From Membranipora membranacea (lineage: Eukaryota; Bryozoa; Gymnolaemata; Cheilostomatida; Membraniporidae): DNA of 64,000 nt. Under the pieces are notes generated by a model that was given only the letters and a program-made list of their open reading frames with translations, was not told the DNA's origin and did no database searches. The stretch lies in NCBI GenBank assembly GCA_914767715.1, contig OU612068.1, positions 60,001-124,000 on the forward strand. The letters run 5' to 3'. Shown here in pieces: positions 51,333-62,500 of the stretch (within the stretch, counting starts at the first letter, position 1; the number at the start of each line of letters is the position of its first letter). The position numbers were made by a program, and so were the translations under genes.

Positions 51333-54300
51333 ATGGACTGCCATTATCTTCTCCATTACTTAGTTGTTTACCAGTTCTGTTTTTCCATCCTGGTATTAAA
51401 TGGTAAGTTGTTATAAAACTTTTCTTGGTTGTTAGCAATCTGTACCATGCTAATTCACATATAATATAATACATGCAATATTGTATTATCAAGCTTTTCG
51501 AGAAAAATCAACTATTTATTTTTTCCATTTAGTTGCTAGCAGTAAGAATGATGGATATTTCTCAGAACTTGACAGCGCACTAATTACGAACTTAGAATGT
51601 AAGAACACTTCGGCTGAGAGTGACTCACAATGTGCCCTTGGATGTTTAGACTTAGCTGAGTGTGCTGGGTTCTACTTCTCTTCAGACTCATGCTTCCTGT
51701 GTCAGAGGGTCTGCTCCGCACCTCAAGTCAATCAATCAATGCTTATATCAAAGGAGAGAATGGCTGCTTCATATAATGAATCTGCAGGTGTGTCAAGTTG
51801 TTTTATTTCATAAAAGTGATAGATCATTATGATGTGCAAACAAGGTTTGGATACACGCTGATGTATATTGTGTGCATATATTTGTCATATGTTATGTAGT
51901 TAGGAACTTATGGCTAGCTAATAACGGGAGATCAGAAACAAAAGACAAATTTTCAGCACTGCTAAAATTTTGGCAGACATAAATAAGGGTAATACTAATA
52001 GGGAAACAAGGAACTCCATTAAAAGATCCACCACAAAAGTCCTCTACTTATCAGGATAACTAAATCTGATCAGAGTTTCACCCAACCCGACAACAGCAGT
52101 ATTTTGTCTATTTTTATGTTTGGCTACGACTTGTCTTAGTTTCCTATTTCTAACTCTCCAGGCTTCCAACCTTGCACTCACCGTCTTTCAAGCTTGCATT
52201 TAATCAGGTGTTCCTTGATTCTTCCTTGATTCCTTCTTTTTCATTATTTTAAGGAATAGCTCTAAACGGGATGATGATTAGAAATCAGACCTCATATCAC
52301 CAGAATGATTCCTGCTTCGGTTCTGTAAGATGTACATCACTCGTACACATCAGAACTTTACCTGAAGTAAACGTCTGGGTGGAGCTACAGTTGTTATCTC
52401 CCCATGTGATATGTGATGTGGAGTTCACTCTCCCTACACTCACATGTAAGTGTTATCTCCTCATGTGATATGTGATGTGGAGTTCACTCTCCCTACACTC
52501 ACCTGTAAGTGTTATCTCCTCATGTGATATGTGATGTGGAGTTCACTCTCCCTACACTCACCTGTAAGTGTTATCTCCTCATGTGATATGTGATGTGGAG
52601 TTCACTCTCCCTACACTCACCTGTAAGTGTTATCTCCTCATGTGATATGTGATGTGGAGTTCACTCTCCCTACACTCACCTGTAAGTGTTATCTCCTCAT
52701 GTGATATGTGATGTGGAGTTCACTCTCCCAACACTCACATGTAAGTGTCATCTCCTCATGTGATATGTGATGTGGAGTTCACTCTCCCTACACTCACCTG
52801 TAAGTGTTATCTCCTCATGTGATATGTGATGTGGAGTTCACTCTCCCAACACTCACATGTAAGTGTTATCTCCTCATGCGATATGTGATGTGGAGTTCAC
52901 TCTCCCAACACTCACCTGTAAGTGTTATCTCCCCATGTGATATGTGATGTGGAGTTCACTCTCCCAACACTCACATGTAAGTGTTATCTCCTTTTGTGAT
53001 ATGTGATGTGGAGTTCACTCTCCCAACACTCACCTGTGAGTGTTATCTCACCATGTGATATGTGATGTGGAGTTCACTCTCCCTACACTCACCTGTAAGT
53101 GTTATCTCCTCATGTGATATGTGATGTGGAGTTCACACTCCCTACACTCACATGTAAGTGTTATCTCCCCATGTGATATGTGATGTGGAGTTCACTCTCC
53201 CAACACTCACCTGTAAGCGTTATCTCCCCATGTGATATGTGATGTGGAGTTCACTCTCCCAACACTCACCTGTAAGCGTTATCTCCCCATGTGATATGTG
53301 ATGTGGAGTTCACTCTCCCTACACTCACCTGTAAGTGTTATCTCCTCATGTGATATGTCATGTGGAGTTCACTCTCCCTACACCCACCTGTAAGTGTTAT
53401 CTCCCCATGTGATATGTGATGTGGAGTTCACTCTCCCAACACTCACCTGTAAGCGTTATCTCCCCATGTGATATGTGATGTGGAGTTCACTCTCCAAACA
53501 CTCACCTGTAAGTGTTATCTCCCCATGTGATATGTGATGTGGAGTTCACTCTCCCTACACTCACATGTAAGTGTTATCTCCCCATGTGATATGTGATGTG
53601 GAGTTCACTCTCCCAACACTCACATGTAAGTGTTATCTCCCCATGTGATATGTGATGTGGAGTTCACTCTCCCTACACTCACATGTTAGCGTTATCTCCC
53701 CATGTGATATGTCATGTGGAGTTCACTCTCCCAACACTCACCTGTAAGTGTTATCCCCCATGTGATATGTGATGTGGAGTTCACTCTCCCCAGGGAGTTA
53801 CAGTTTCAAACTCCTTGCTCTCCCAACACTCACATGTAAGTGTTCTCTCCTCATGTGATATGTGATGTGGAGTTCACACTCCCAACACTCACATGTAAGT
53901 GTTATCTCCTTATGTGATATGTGATGTGGAGTTCACTCTCCCTACACTCACATGTAAGTGTTATCTCCTCATGTGATATGTGATGTGGAGTTCACTCTCC
54001 CTACACTCACCTGTAAGTCGAGTATAACTGACTGACTGGTGAATTGTATTCTATTCTGGTCCAGTGATATCTTAAATAGATGAAACAGATAAGCCAGACA
54101 AATCCCTCTCGTGAAGTGAAGAGCTAAGCGTCATATAAAAACTTAAATTTACAAAAGTTAACGGATATTCGTGTCGTTACGCGCTGTAATAATACAACTT
54201 TATTCTTTTGCAGCTATCGTGTATGGATTTGAATACCGTGGATGCTATATCGAAGGTCATCCAAGGGATCTGGACGGCCTAACTGTGTATAATATTGGCA

Positions 54301-57300
54301 ACTCTGCTACATTTGAATATTGTAGCGAACTGTGTATATCTGGGGGTATGTAAAAATTCCAACTGCGGATTCTTTGTTACACAATGCTTAGCTGTATCCG
54401 ATCAGCGAATCAGAGGTTAATGAGGGAGAGGATTGTGGTTATAGAGCAGTCACAGTCGCAGTTGTGACATTGAGCAGTTCATCTATTTTACAAATGTATA
54501 TGTTATTAGTGAATCTATTTGCTGTTTTCTTTATTGGTTATTTTACACATGAAACAGCATGATATCCTCCCTGATGACATGACTCACATAGCCGGATCTT
54601 ACCGTGTTTATTCTGGTAGTTGTGTTACATGATCAGTAACGTTACATGCTGTTAGTGGTATCATATCAGAACGCCAGGGACTAAGGACTTGTATCATACC
54701 TTATCTCACTTAATGATATAGTTAGTACCAGGTACCAGCACGAGCAGTAGAAAATTGGTATTCTGTAGTTTGGACAAGGAGTGATAAAAATCAACTTTTT
54801 CAGTCTATCCTTTCTTTGGTGCATATTGTCAATGTCTCTCTCCTTCATTGCTCTTGAATATTTAATTAAGGTGTTTTAGTTTTCTGATCACTTGGTTGTA
54901 GGGTTCCAGTATATGGGGATACAGTATTATGATCACTTGGTTTTAGGGTTTCAGTATATGGGGATACAGTATTATGATCACTTGGTTTTAGGGTTTCAGT
55001 ATATGGGGATACAGTATTATGATCACTTGGTTTAAGGGTTTCAGTATATGGGGATACAGTATTATGATCACTTGGTTGTAGGGTTCCAGTATATGGGGAT
55101 ACAGTATTATGATCACTTGGTTTTAGGGTTTCAGTATATGGGGATACAGTATTATGATCACTTGGTTTTAGGGTTTCAGTATAAATGGGGATACAGTATT
55201 ATGATCACTTGGTTTTAGGGTTCCAGTATATGGGGATACAGTATTATGATCACTTGGTTGTAGGGTTTCAGTATATGGGGATACAGTTTTATGATCACTT
55301 GGTTGTAGGGTTTCAGTATATGGGGATACAGTATTATGATCACTGGGTTGTAGGGTTTCAGTATACGGGGTACAGTTTTATGATCACTTGGTTTTAGGGT
55401 TTCAGTATATGGGGATACAGTATTATGATCACTTGGTTTTAGGGTTTCAGTATAAATGGGGATACAGTATTATGATCACTTGGTTTTAGGGTTTCAGTAT
55501 ATGGGGATACAGTATTATGATCACTTGGTTGTAGGGTTCCAGTATATGGGGATACAGTATTATGATCACTTGGTTGTAGGGTTTCAGTATATGGGGATAC
55601 AGTTTTATGATCACTTGGTTGTAGGGTTCCAGTATATGGGGATACAGTATTATGATCACTGGGTTGTAGGGTTTCAGTATACGGGGTACAGTTTTATGAT
55701 CACTTGGTTTTAGGGTTTCAGTATATGGGGATACAGTATTATGATCACTTGGTTGTAGGGTTCCAGTATATGGGGATACAGTATTATGATCACTTGGTTG
55801 TAGGGTTTCAGTATATGGGGATACAGTATTATGATCACTTGGTTTTAGGGTTTCAGTATAAATGGGGATACAGTATTATGATCACTTGGTTTTAGGGTTC
55901 CAGTATATGGGGATACAGTATTATGATCACTTGGTTGTAGGGTTCCAGTATATGGGGATACAGTATTATGATCACTGGGTTGTAGGGTTTCAGTATACGG
56001 GGTACAGTTTTATGATCACTTGGTTTTAGGGTTTCAGTATATGGGGATACAGTATTATGATCACTTGGTTTTAGGGTTTCAGTATAAATGGGGATACAGT
56101 ATTATGATCACTTGGTTTTAGGGTTCCAGTATATTGGGATACAGTATTATGATCACTTGGTTGTAGGGTTCCAGTATATGGGGATACAGTATTATGATCA
56201 CTTGGTTGTAGGGTTTCAGTATATGGGGATACAGTTTTATGATCACTTGGTTGTAGGGTTCCAGTATATGGGGATACAGTATTATGATCACTGGGTTGTA
56301 GGGTTTCAGTATACGGGGTACAGTTTTATGATCACTTGGTTTTAGGGTTTCAGTATATGGGGATACAGTATTATGATCACTTGGTTGTAGGGTTCCAGTA
56401 TATGGGGATACAGTATTATGATCACTTGGTTGTAGGGTTTCAGTATACGGGGTACAGTTTTATGATCACTTGGTTTTAGGGTTTCAGTATATGGGGATAC
56501 AGTATTATGATCACTTGGTTGTAGGGTTCCAGTATATGGGGATACAGTATTATGATCACTTGGTTGTAGGGTTCCAGTATATGGGGATACAGTATTATGA
56601 TCACTTGGTTTTAGGGTTTCAGTATATGGGGATACAGTATTATGATCACTGGGTTGTAGGGTTTCAGTATATGGGGTACAGTTTTATGATCACTTGGTTT
56701 TAGGGTTTCAGTATATGGGGATACAGTATTATGATCACTTGGTTTTAGGGTTTCAGTATATGGGGATACAGTATTATGATCACTTGGTTGTAGGGTTTCA
56801 GTATATGGGGATACAGTATTATGATCACTGGGTTGTAGGGTTCCAGTATATGGGGATACAGTATTATGATCACTTGGTTGTAGGGTTCCAGTATATGGGG
56901 ATACAGTATTATGATCACTTAGTTGTCGGGTATCAGTATATGGGGATACAGTATTATGATCACTTGGTTGTAGGGTTTCAGTATATGGGGATACAGTTTT
57001 ATGATCACTTGGTTGTAGGGTTCCAGTATATGGGGATACAGTATTATGATCACTGGGTTGTAGGGTTTCAGTATACGGGGTACAGTTTTATGATCACTTG
57101 GTTTTAGGGTTTCAGTATATGGGGATACAGTATTATGATCACTTGGTTGTAGGGTTCCAGTATATGGGGATACAGTATTATGATCACTTGGTTGTAGGGT
57201 TTCAGTATATGAGGATACAGTATTATGATCACTTGGTTGTAAGGTTCCAGTATATGGGGATACAGTATTATGATCACTTGGTTGTAGGGTTTCAGTATAT

Positions 57301-58177
57301 GGGGATACAGTTTTATGATCACTTGGTTGTAGGGTTTCAGTATATGGGGATACAGTATTATGATCACTGGGTTGTAGGGTTTCAGTATACGGGGTACAGT
57401 TTTATGATCACTTGGTTGTAGGGTTCCAGTATATGGGGATACAGTATTATGATCACTGGGTTGTAGGGTTCCAGTATATGGGGATACAGTATTATGATCA
57501 CTGGGTTGTAGGGTTCCAGTATATGGTGATACAGTATTATGATCACTTGGTTGTAGGGTTTCAGTATATGGGGTTGCAGTTTTATGACGAGTGTTTCTGT
57601 GATGATGATTATGGATCTTATGGTAGAGCAGAGGATGCAGATTGTAACACACCATGTTTGGGGAATAATAATCAGACTTGTGGAGGGAGATCCAGAATCT
57701 CAGTCTGGAGAATCTTGGCTGGTGAGAACTGATTTCATATTCATATACAACTTCCTCACAATCTAACTAACATAAGACCAGTTTCCCTCGTTCCTATTTT
57801 GCTATTTCTTTTATTTCTAGGACACGTGCAAATATTTTACTTTCGGAACTACAAAAATGTACAGAGCTAGTTTTTCTGAAAAAGGGTTATTTATATTCCA
57901 TGTTTCTGCCCGAACCTCTGGGATAGAGGGAGGTTTATATGAGGTAGAATATGAGCTATATTATGTTTGTTTTGCTCCAGAGAGACATTCAGTTAGTGTT
58001 TTACTGAGCGAAGAGAAAGTTTGCGCTGAACAGTCCAGAGAACACAGCTTATCCTTACGATACAGATATACATGCAGCTCGCGTACATCTAATATTATCA
58101 GAATAGAAGCTCATTACTCTCAACCAACTTCTCTTCAAATTACGCAACTACGGATCACAGGCTGGAAGCTACCATAG
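51333..58177 (+). CDS. Secreted PAN-like and WSC domain protein; last junction uncertain
   Basis: Exons: 51333-51402 (signal peptide, Leu/Val/Phe-rich), 51533-51787, 52254-52445, 54214-54345, 57557-57721 and a final exon ending at TAG 58177. Introns are all phase 1, the pattern of shuffled extracellular modules. Exon 2 is Cys-rich (ECK, QCALGCLDLAECAGFYF, CFLCQRVC), resembling PAN/apple-type modules. Exons 4 and 5 form a WSC domain: FEYRGCYIEG, FEYCSELCISGG, then FQYMGLQFYDECFC, CNTPCLGNNNQTCGGRSR. WSC domains bind carbohydrate at the cell surface. The frame of the last exon (to GWKLP) does not follow from the obvious acceptor at 57821, which is in the wrong phase; a weak acceptor at 57865 (CAGAG) would restore it. 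Two introns are filled by arrays built from exon boundaries. Confidence 0.75.
52393..54016. repeat. 59-bp minisatellite made of an exon end plus its splice donor
   Basis: About 27 copies. The first is the last 53 bases of the coding exon ending at 52445. Each unit reads from GTAAGTGTTATCTCCYCATG through GTGGAGTTCACTCTCCC to ACTCACMT, so every copy ends with exon-like sequence and re-creates the GTAAGT donor. An interruption of about 50 bp sits at 53790-53830. Confidence 0.97.
54880..57580. repeat. 45-bp minisatellite made of a splice acceptor plus exon start
   Basis: About 60 copies of a 45-bp unit, GGTTTCAGTATATGGGGATA then CAGTATTATGATCACTTGGT then TGTAG. The array runs into the WSC exon at 57557. 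About 33 bases of each unit match the start of that exon and the rest matches the intron end with its TAG acceptor. Some units are 44 bp (TATACGGGGTACAG) or 46 bp (TATAAATGGGG). Confidence 0.97.
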
Positions 58178-58667
58178 AAATAAACAGAGAAATACCGATA
58201 ACTACAAACTGCTTTCAATTTGTTTGTTCCATGCCGGCATGGAACAATATAATGGCCATTATATTATATCTGCCAAATATATCCATATACAGGCCATAAA
58301 TATGGGGTCTGGCGCTATATAAGACTCAATATTCAGATTCCCATGTCTCTTAACATCTATGAGTCCGTGTGACCACACTGAGAGAAGTGATGTAGTGCTA
58401 AATGTTATCACCTTATGGGTAGAACTGTATAATCCATAGTGGACTGTATGAGCGAGAAGAGCCTGCAAAGACCAGCTGGGTCTCCGTTCTCTCATTCTAT
58501 GGGTTATAGCCGCAGAAGACCAACTAACCTTGCCTATTCAGGTGTACAGTTCAACTCAATGTGTAGGAATACCAATATTATGTTTTATTACGCCGCCATG
58601 CGTTGTAAACTTCTAATCAAATTTTGAAGGATAACTTCCAACAGGTTGGTCACCTACAATCCATTAA

Positions 58668-59256
58668 AGCGGTAACTGTAAATTGCTACACAGGCTGAAC
58701 GGACTGAACAGCTGAAAAGAATACAAATAATAATTTTAGTCTGAGAAATTCTGTTCAGCCTGAACAGAATTTCTCAGACTAAAATTATTATTTGTATTCT
58801 TTTCTCTGGCTGACTATCACTTCTCAAACAAATTCCTCCAAACCAAATGATTCAATGAGTTTAATTAGTCACTAAGTTCCTGTTGGCACCTAATATAACA
58901 AATTTAGGACAAACAAATGAAGCAATCAATGTGCCAATTTTGACAAAGTCTGATGGTGTTCAGGAAACCAGAAACATTATCCAGCTCAAGCTTCCATCTA
59001 GCCAGTCTTGACAAGCTTTGTTAGAGGGGGGGGGGGGGGGAGGAGCTGGCAAGACAAGCTACTTTCCATCCATTCACTAGTGTAATGCCAAATAATTTAC
59101 TGTGAATAAAATTGAAAGAAACCAAAGAGAATGCAAACTTAAAATAAATAGATGAATCACCAGAATATAAGGAATTGTCCATGCTTAGGCAAAAGTAGCC
59201 AATCATGCAAAGAATCAAACAAATAGTAGTCTGAGAAATTCTGTTCAGCTGTTCAC
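58668..59256. mobile_element. TTAA-flanked MITE, family B, copy 2 (3' end lost)
   Basis: Starts after TTAA with GCGGTAACTGTAAATTGCT and follows copy 1 (30107-30671), including the subterminal CTGAACAGCTGAA block and the central AGTCTTGACAAGCTTTGTT. It contains an extra perfect palindrome around 58725-58800 and a 15-bp G run. The right terminus stops at TTCTGTTCAGCTGTTC without the outer inverted repeat. Confidence 0.82.
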
Positions 59257-59429
59257 CATAGATAGGTGTAAAGCAAACATTACTACATTTGAAAATATTG
59301 GATTTCTTGTTTTCAGAATATTTATGGCCATTATAAAAGATGTCAATGTTTATTGTTTGCCTCCGAAGCACTTTTATTATAGAAGTCTACATATATATAT
59401 ATATATTTTTTTTTTAAATATAATATTTA

Positions 59430-59590
59430 GAATATAAGACTAACTCTCTGGGTGGTCTTGAATATGAGACTGACTCTCTGGGTGGTCTTGTATGTAAGAC
59501 TAACTCTCTGTGTGGTCTTGTATGTAAGACTAACTCTCTGTGGGGTCTTGTATATAAGACTATCCTTCTGTGGGGTCTTGTAGACGTATC
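59430..59590. repeat. 30-bp minisatellite at the paracaspase stop codon
   Basis: About five copies of a 30-bp unit, GACTAACTCTCTGTGTGGTC then TTGTATGTAA. On the gene strand each unit begins like the last codons (QDPTE) followed by a TAG stop, so the array is a tandem copy of the end of the coding sequence. Confidence 0.9.
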
Positions 59591-62500
59591 CCCCCGACTG
59601 CCTGTGATAGCGATGAACTATCTGTTGAGTCTAACAGATAGTTCCTCATTGTTGGCTCATCTGATGAATGATTCCTATCATATGGAACTGTCTGATAATA
59701 GGATTCATCATCATTTTCTACAGCTTCATTTCTCTCTTCATGCTGTACAGGAATACGGAGGGGTATCTGACGCCCCTGTAATCTATGATCATATTTCAAC
59801 TTGGACAGAAGTGGTCTTTTCAGGTTAATTTTCTCAATCAATTCTGAGAATTTCTCACCATCTTGGGTTGAGCCTTCAACCAACACACTTATGTAAAGAT
59901 CCTCGTCCTGTAAAATATATATTCACCAGTGTAACAGTCATAGGGATAAGCTGCACACTTCTTACTACTGGATTGTTCTAATAATACTGATAAGAACCAG
60001 AAAAATAAAAGCAATCTTTATGGTAACATTAAAGGGCAACCAAGGTTTCAAACAAGTTCTCAGATTAGATAGATAGCAGATAGCAGATTGCACCTTTTGC
60101 ATCGGGAAAAAGACAAAATCTAATTTCTGGTGATTATTCAGCGAGAATTCTTGTGAAACAATTCATCCATCAGGTACTCAAACTAAGCTAAAATTAGAAT
60201 ACCACAGAGCAGTTTCCTGTTCCTGTTATTATTTAGCCTGTGATCTATCAATATTACAGCAAGGTCTTTGAACCTCCCCTAAACTGAAGTGTTACCCAGC
60301 TTAGAATCAGCGACCACTTTGAGTTTTGCGCCGCGTCATGCACAAAGCTGATGCTGCCTAGAACATCATTTACTACCAACTAATGCATTGCTGCGAAACC
60401 TTGGTTGCCCTTTAACCATGATCTATTCAAATTCTGTCAGAGTTCCCTGTGATTACCCAGAATTCCCTGTGATTACTTAGATTCCCTAATAATATACCTC
60501 GACAAGACAGGGCACTCTGTACAGCTTCAGCAAGATAATTATGAGTGTCATAAGACGTTGAATTGTTTATTAGCGATGGTGTTTACTCGTGTTTATCATT
60601 GATTAGCACTCTACAGTGCGGGTTTTATTTTGACAAGTCAATCAATTTTGATCAAATAGTTTGAGTTTGAAAATTGCTGTGCATCCAGCAGCTTATTGTT
60701 ATCAAATTGATAACGTTTTGCAATGTGGTAAAATAATACTGGACTGAAAACTGATGATGACTAGGAGTAGACACTGTTGATACGAAACAGTAATAATTAG
60801 TTCAAATTCAGTAATAAAACAGTAATACTTGAGCAATAAAGCATCCATGTATGGTGGTAATGTTTGTAAGGATATTCGGGTATTTTTCTTATCCCCATGT
60901 GCTGGTTATCACCCCTGTTGAATCATCGTCTCTGTACCCCAGATGTGCGGGATGACATTTATTGTGTTTCGGGGATAGATCTGGACTATCATCATAAGTG
61001 AGATAACTCTATGTTCTTGTATATGTTACATAAAAAATACTTCAATAGAAATTTTTAATGTTTTTGATATTTCCCCTCCAACCAGGTACCCAATTGAGTT
61101 GAGTTCGAATAATGATCTTACCAGATGTTCTATTCCATCGAGGATGTTATAAGTGACACTTAGACAGTGAGGTGTGCCATAGAATCCACAATTAGGCCAC
61201 TTCTCACGATCTAGTACCAGCGTGGCAGAACCGGTAACACTCTATAAATATAAAACTGGTCATCAGATGAGAGAAAGAATAATGTGTTTGTTATATTCTT
61301 CTACTGCTTCATAACGTAACGTAACGTAACGTAACCAATTATCAAATCTGCTGATACATCGACTGTAATTATAATATTATTCAGTATTTGTACATAATCA
61401 CGACATAGTCCAGTATCTGACTTACTAGGGGATGAACTACTGAGATATGAGCATTAGCATTAAAAGCTCTGCTCATATCCTGCTTCAAACAGCCGATATA
61501 TATCTCTAGGCTGTTAGAGTACTTGTGAGTAAATACCATCTTAACTTTAACTCCTAGAGTGTGTATATCTCTCTCTACTAGGGCTGGCTTCTCTGTAATC
61601 ATCAAAACACAATACTAACAGAACTTTAACATTTCCCTGCACCTTATAGATATGCGACTTCATTTACGATTTTGGATGGATAAGATTTGTCAGTTGTCTC
61701 TGGTACAGTTTTTGAAGCTGATTGCAATGATAATAATGTACCTTACACTAAGTTGCACAATGGGCCGCTAATTGCCAAAAACGCTGCCGGTGAAAGGGAA
61801 AGTGATCAAAAAATGATAATATGGTTTCAAAACATCCAAAATCTGAAAGGGTATGTCATAATTAGTGGATCTACAACTTGACTTGGGTCTGCTATCATAA
61901 ATAGCCGAGATATGGCCAACAACGGTTGCAATACCCCTTATATCACCTGTATATAACTATCGTGGAAACAAGACTACTTTTTCAATTTTGCAGTCTGTTC
62001 GTATCAATCTGATTTTTTTATGGTGGTTTTGTATTGACTGTAGTGTAAGGTACAATATTACCACTGCAATCAGCGTGAAAAACTGTACCAGAAACAACTG
62101 ACAAACATTATCCATCCAAAATCGTAAATGAAAGTGATATGATAAGAGGGGGGTGCCACCGGACTATTATATTATAAGTTCTTTAAAGACAATTGTCACA
62201 TCTTGTCTGAGAATAAAATTAACCCAACCTTTGCCCGACCCGTACCTAATCCAAACAGATCTAACCATAAGTTACAGGTAAACTCTTAAATCTCTACATA
62301 TCCCCATACCTCTGATACATTTCCTAATAAAGCTAAGTTTGGGGGATCACCTGATGCAGTCTCGGCTGGGTTGAGGATTTAATAAACACACAAGGGGAGT
62401 TAAGCTCACCATTCACATTATCCCATTCCCTTCTATTCCTTAGAAACTCTTTAGTCTGCCCACTGTAGTCTATTCTGTCATGTAATGATCTCTGCTCAGA

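Noticed and set aside
52393-57580. CRISPR array
   Set aside because: The repeats are directly adjacent, without unique spacers, and the genome is eukaryotic.
55185-57655. Many short open frames repeating GFQYMGIQYYDHLVV, and a - strand frame repeating HILKPYNQV
   Set aside because: They come from the 45-bp array. Only the last in-frame units next to 57557 have a plausible coding link; the - strand frame is a shadow.
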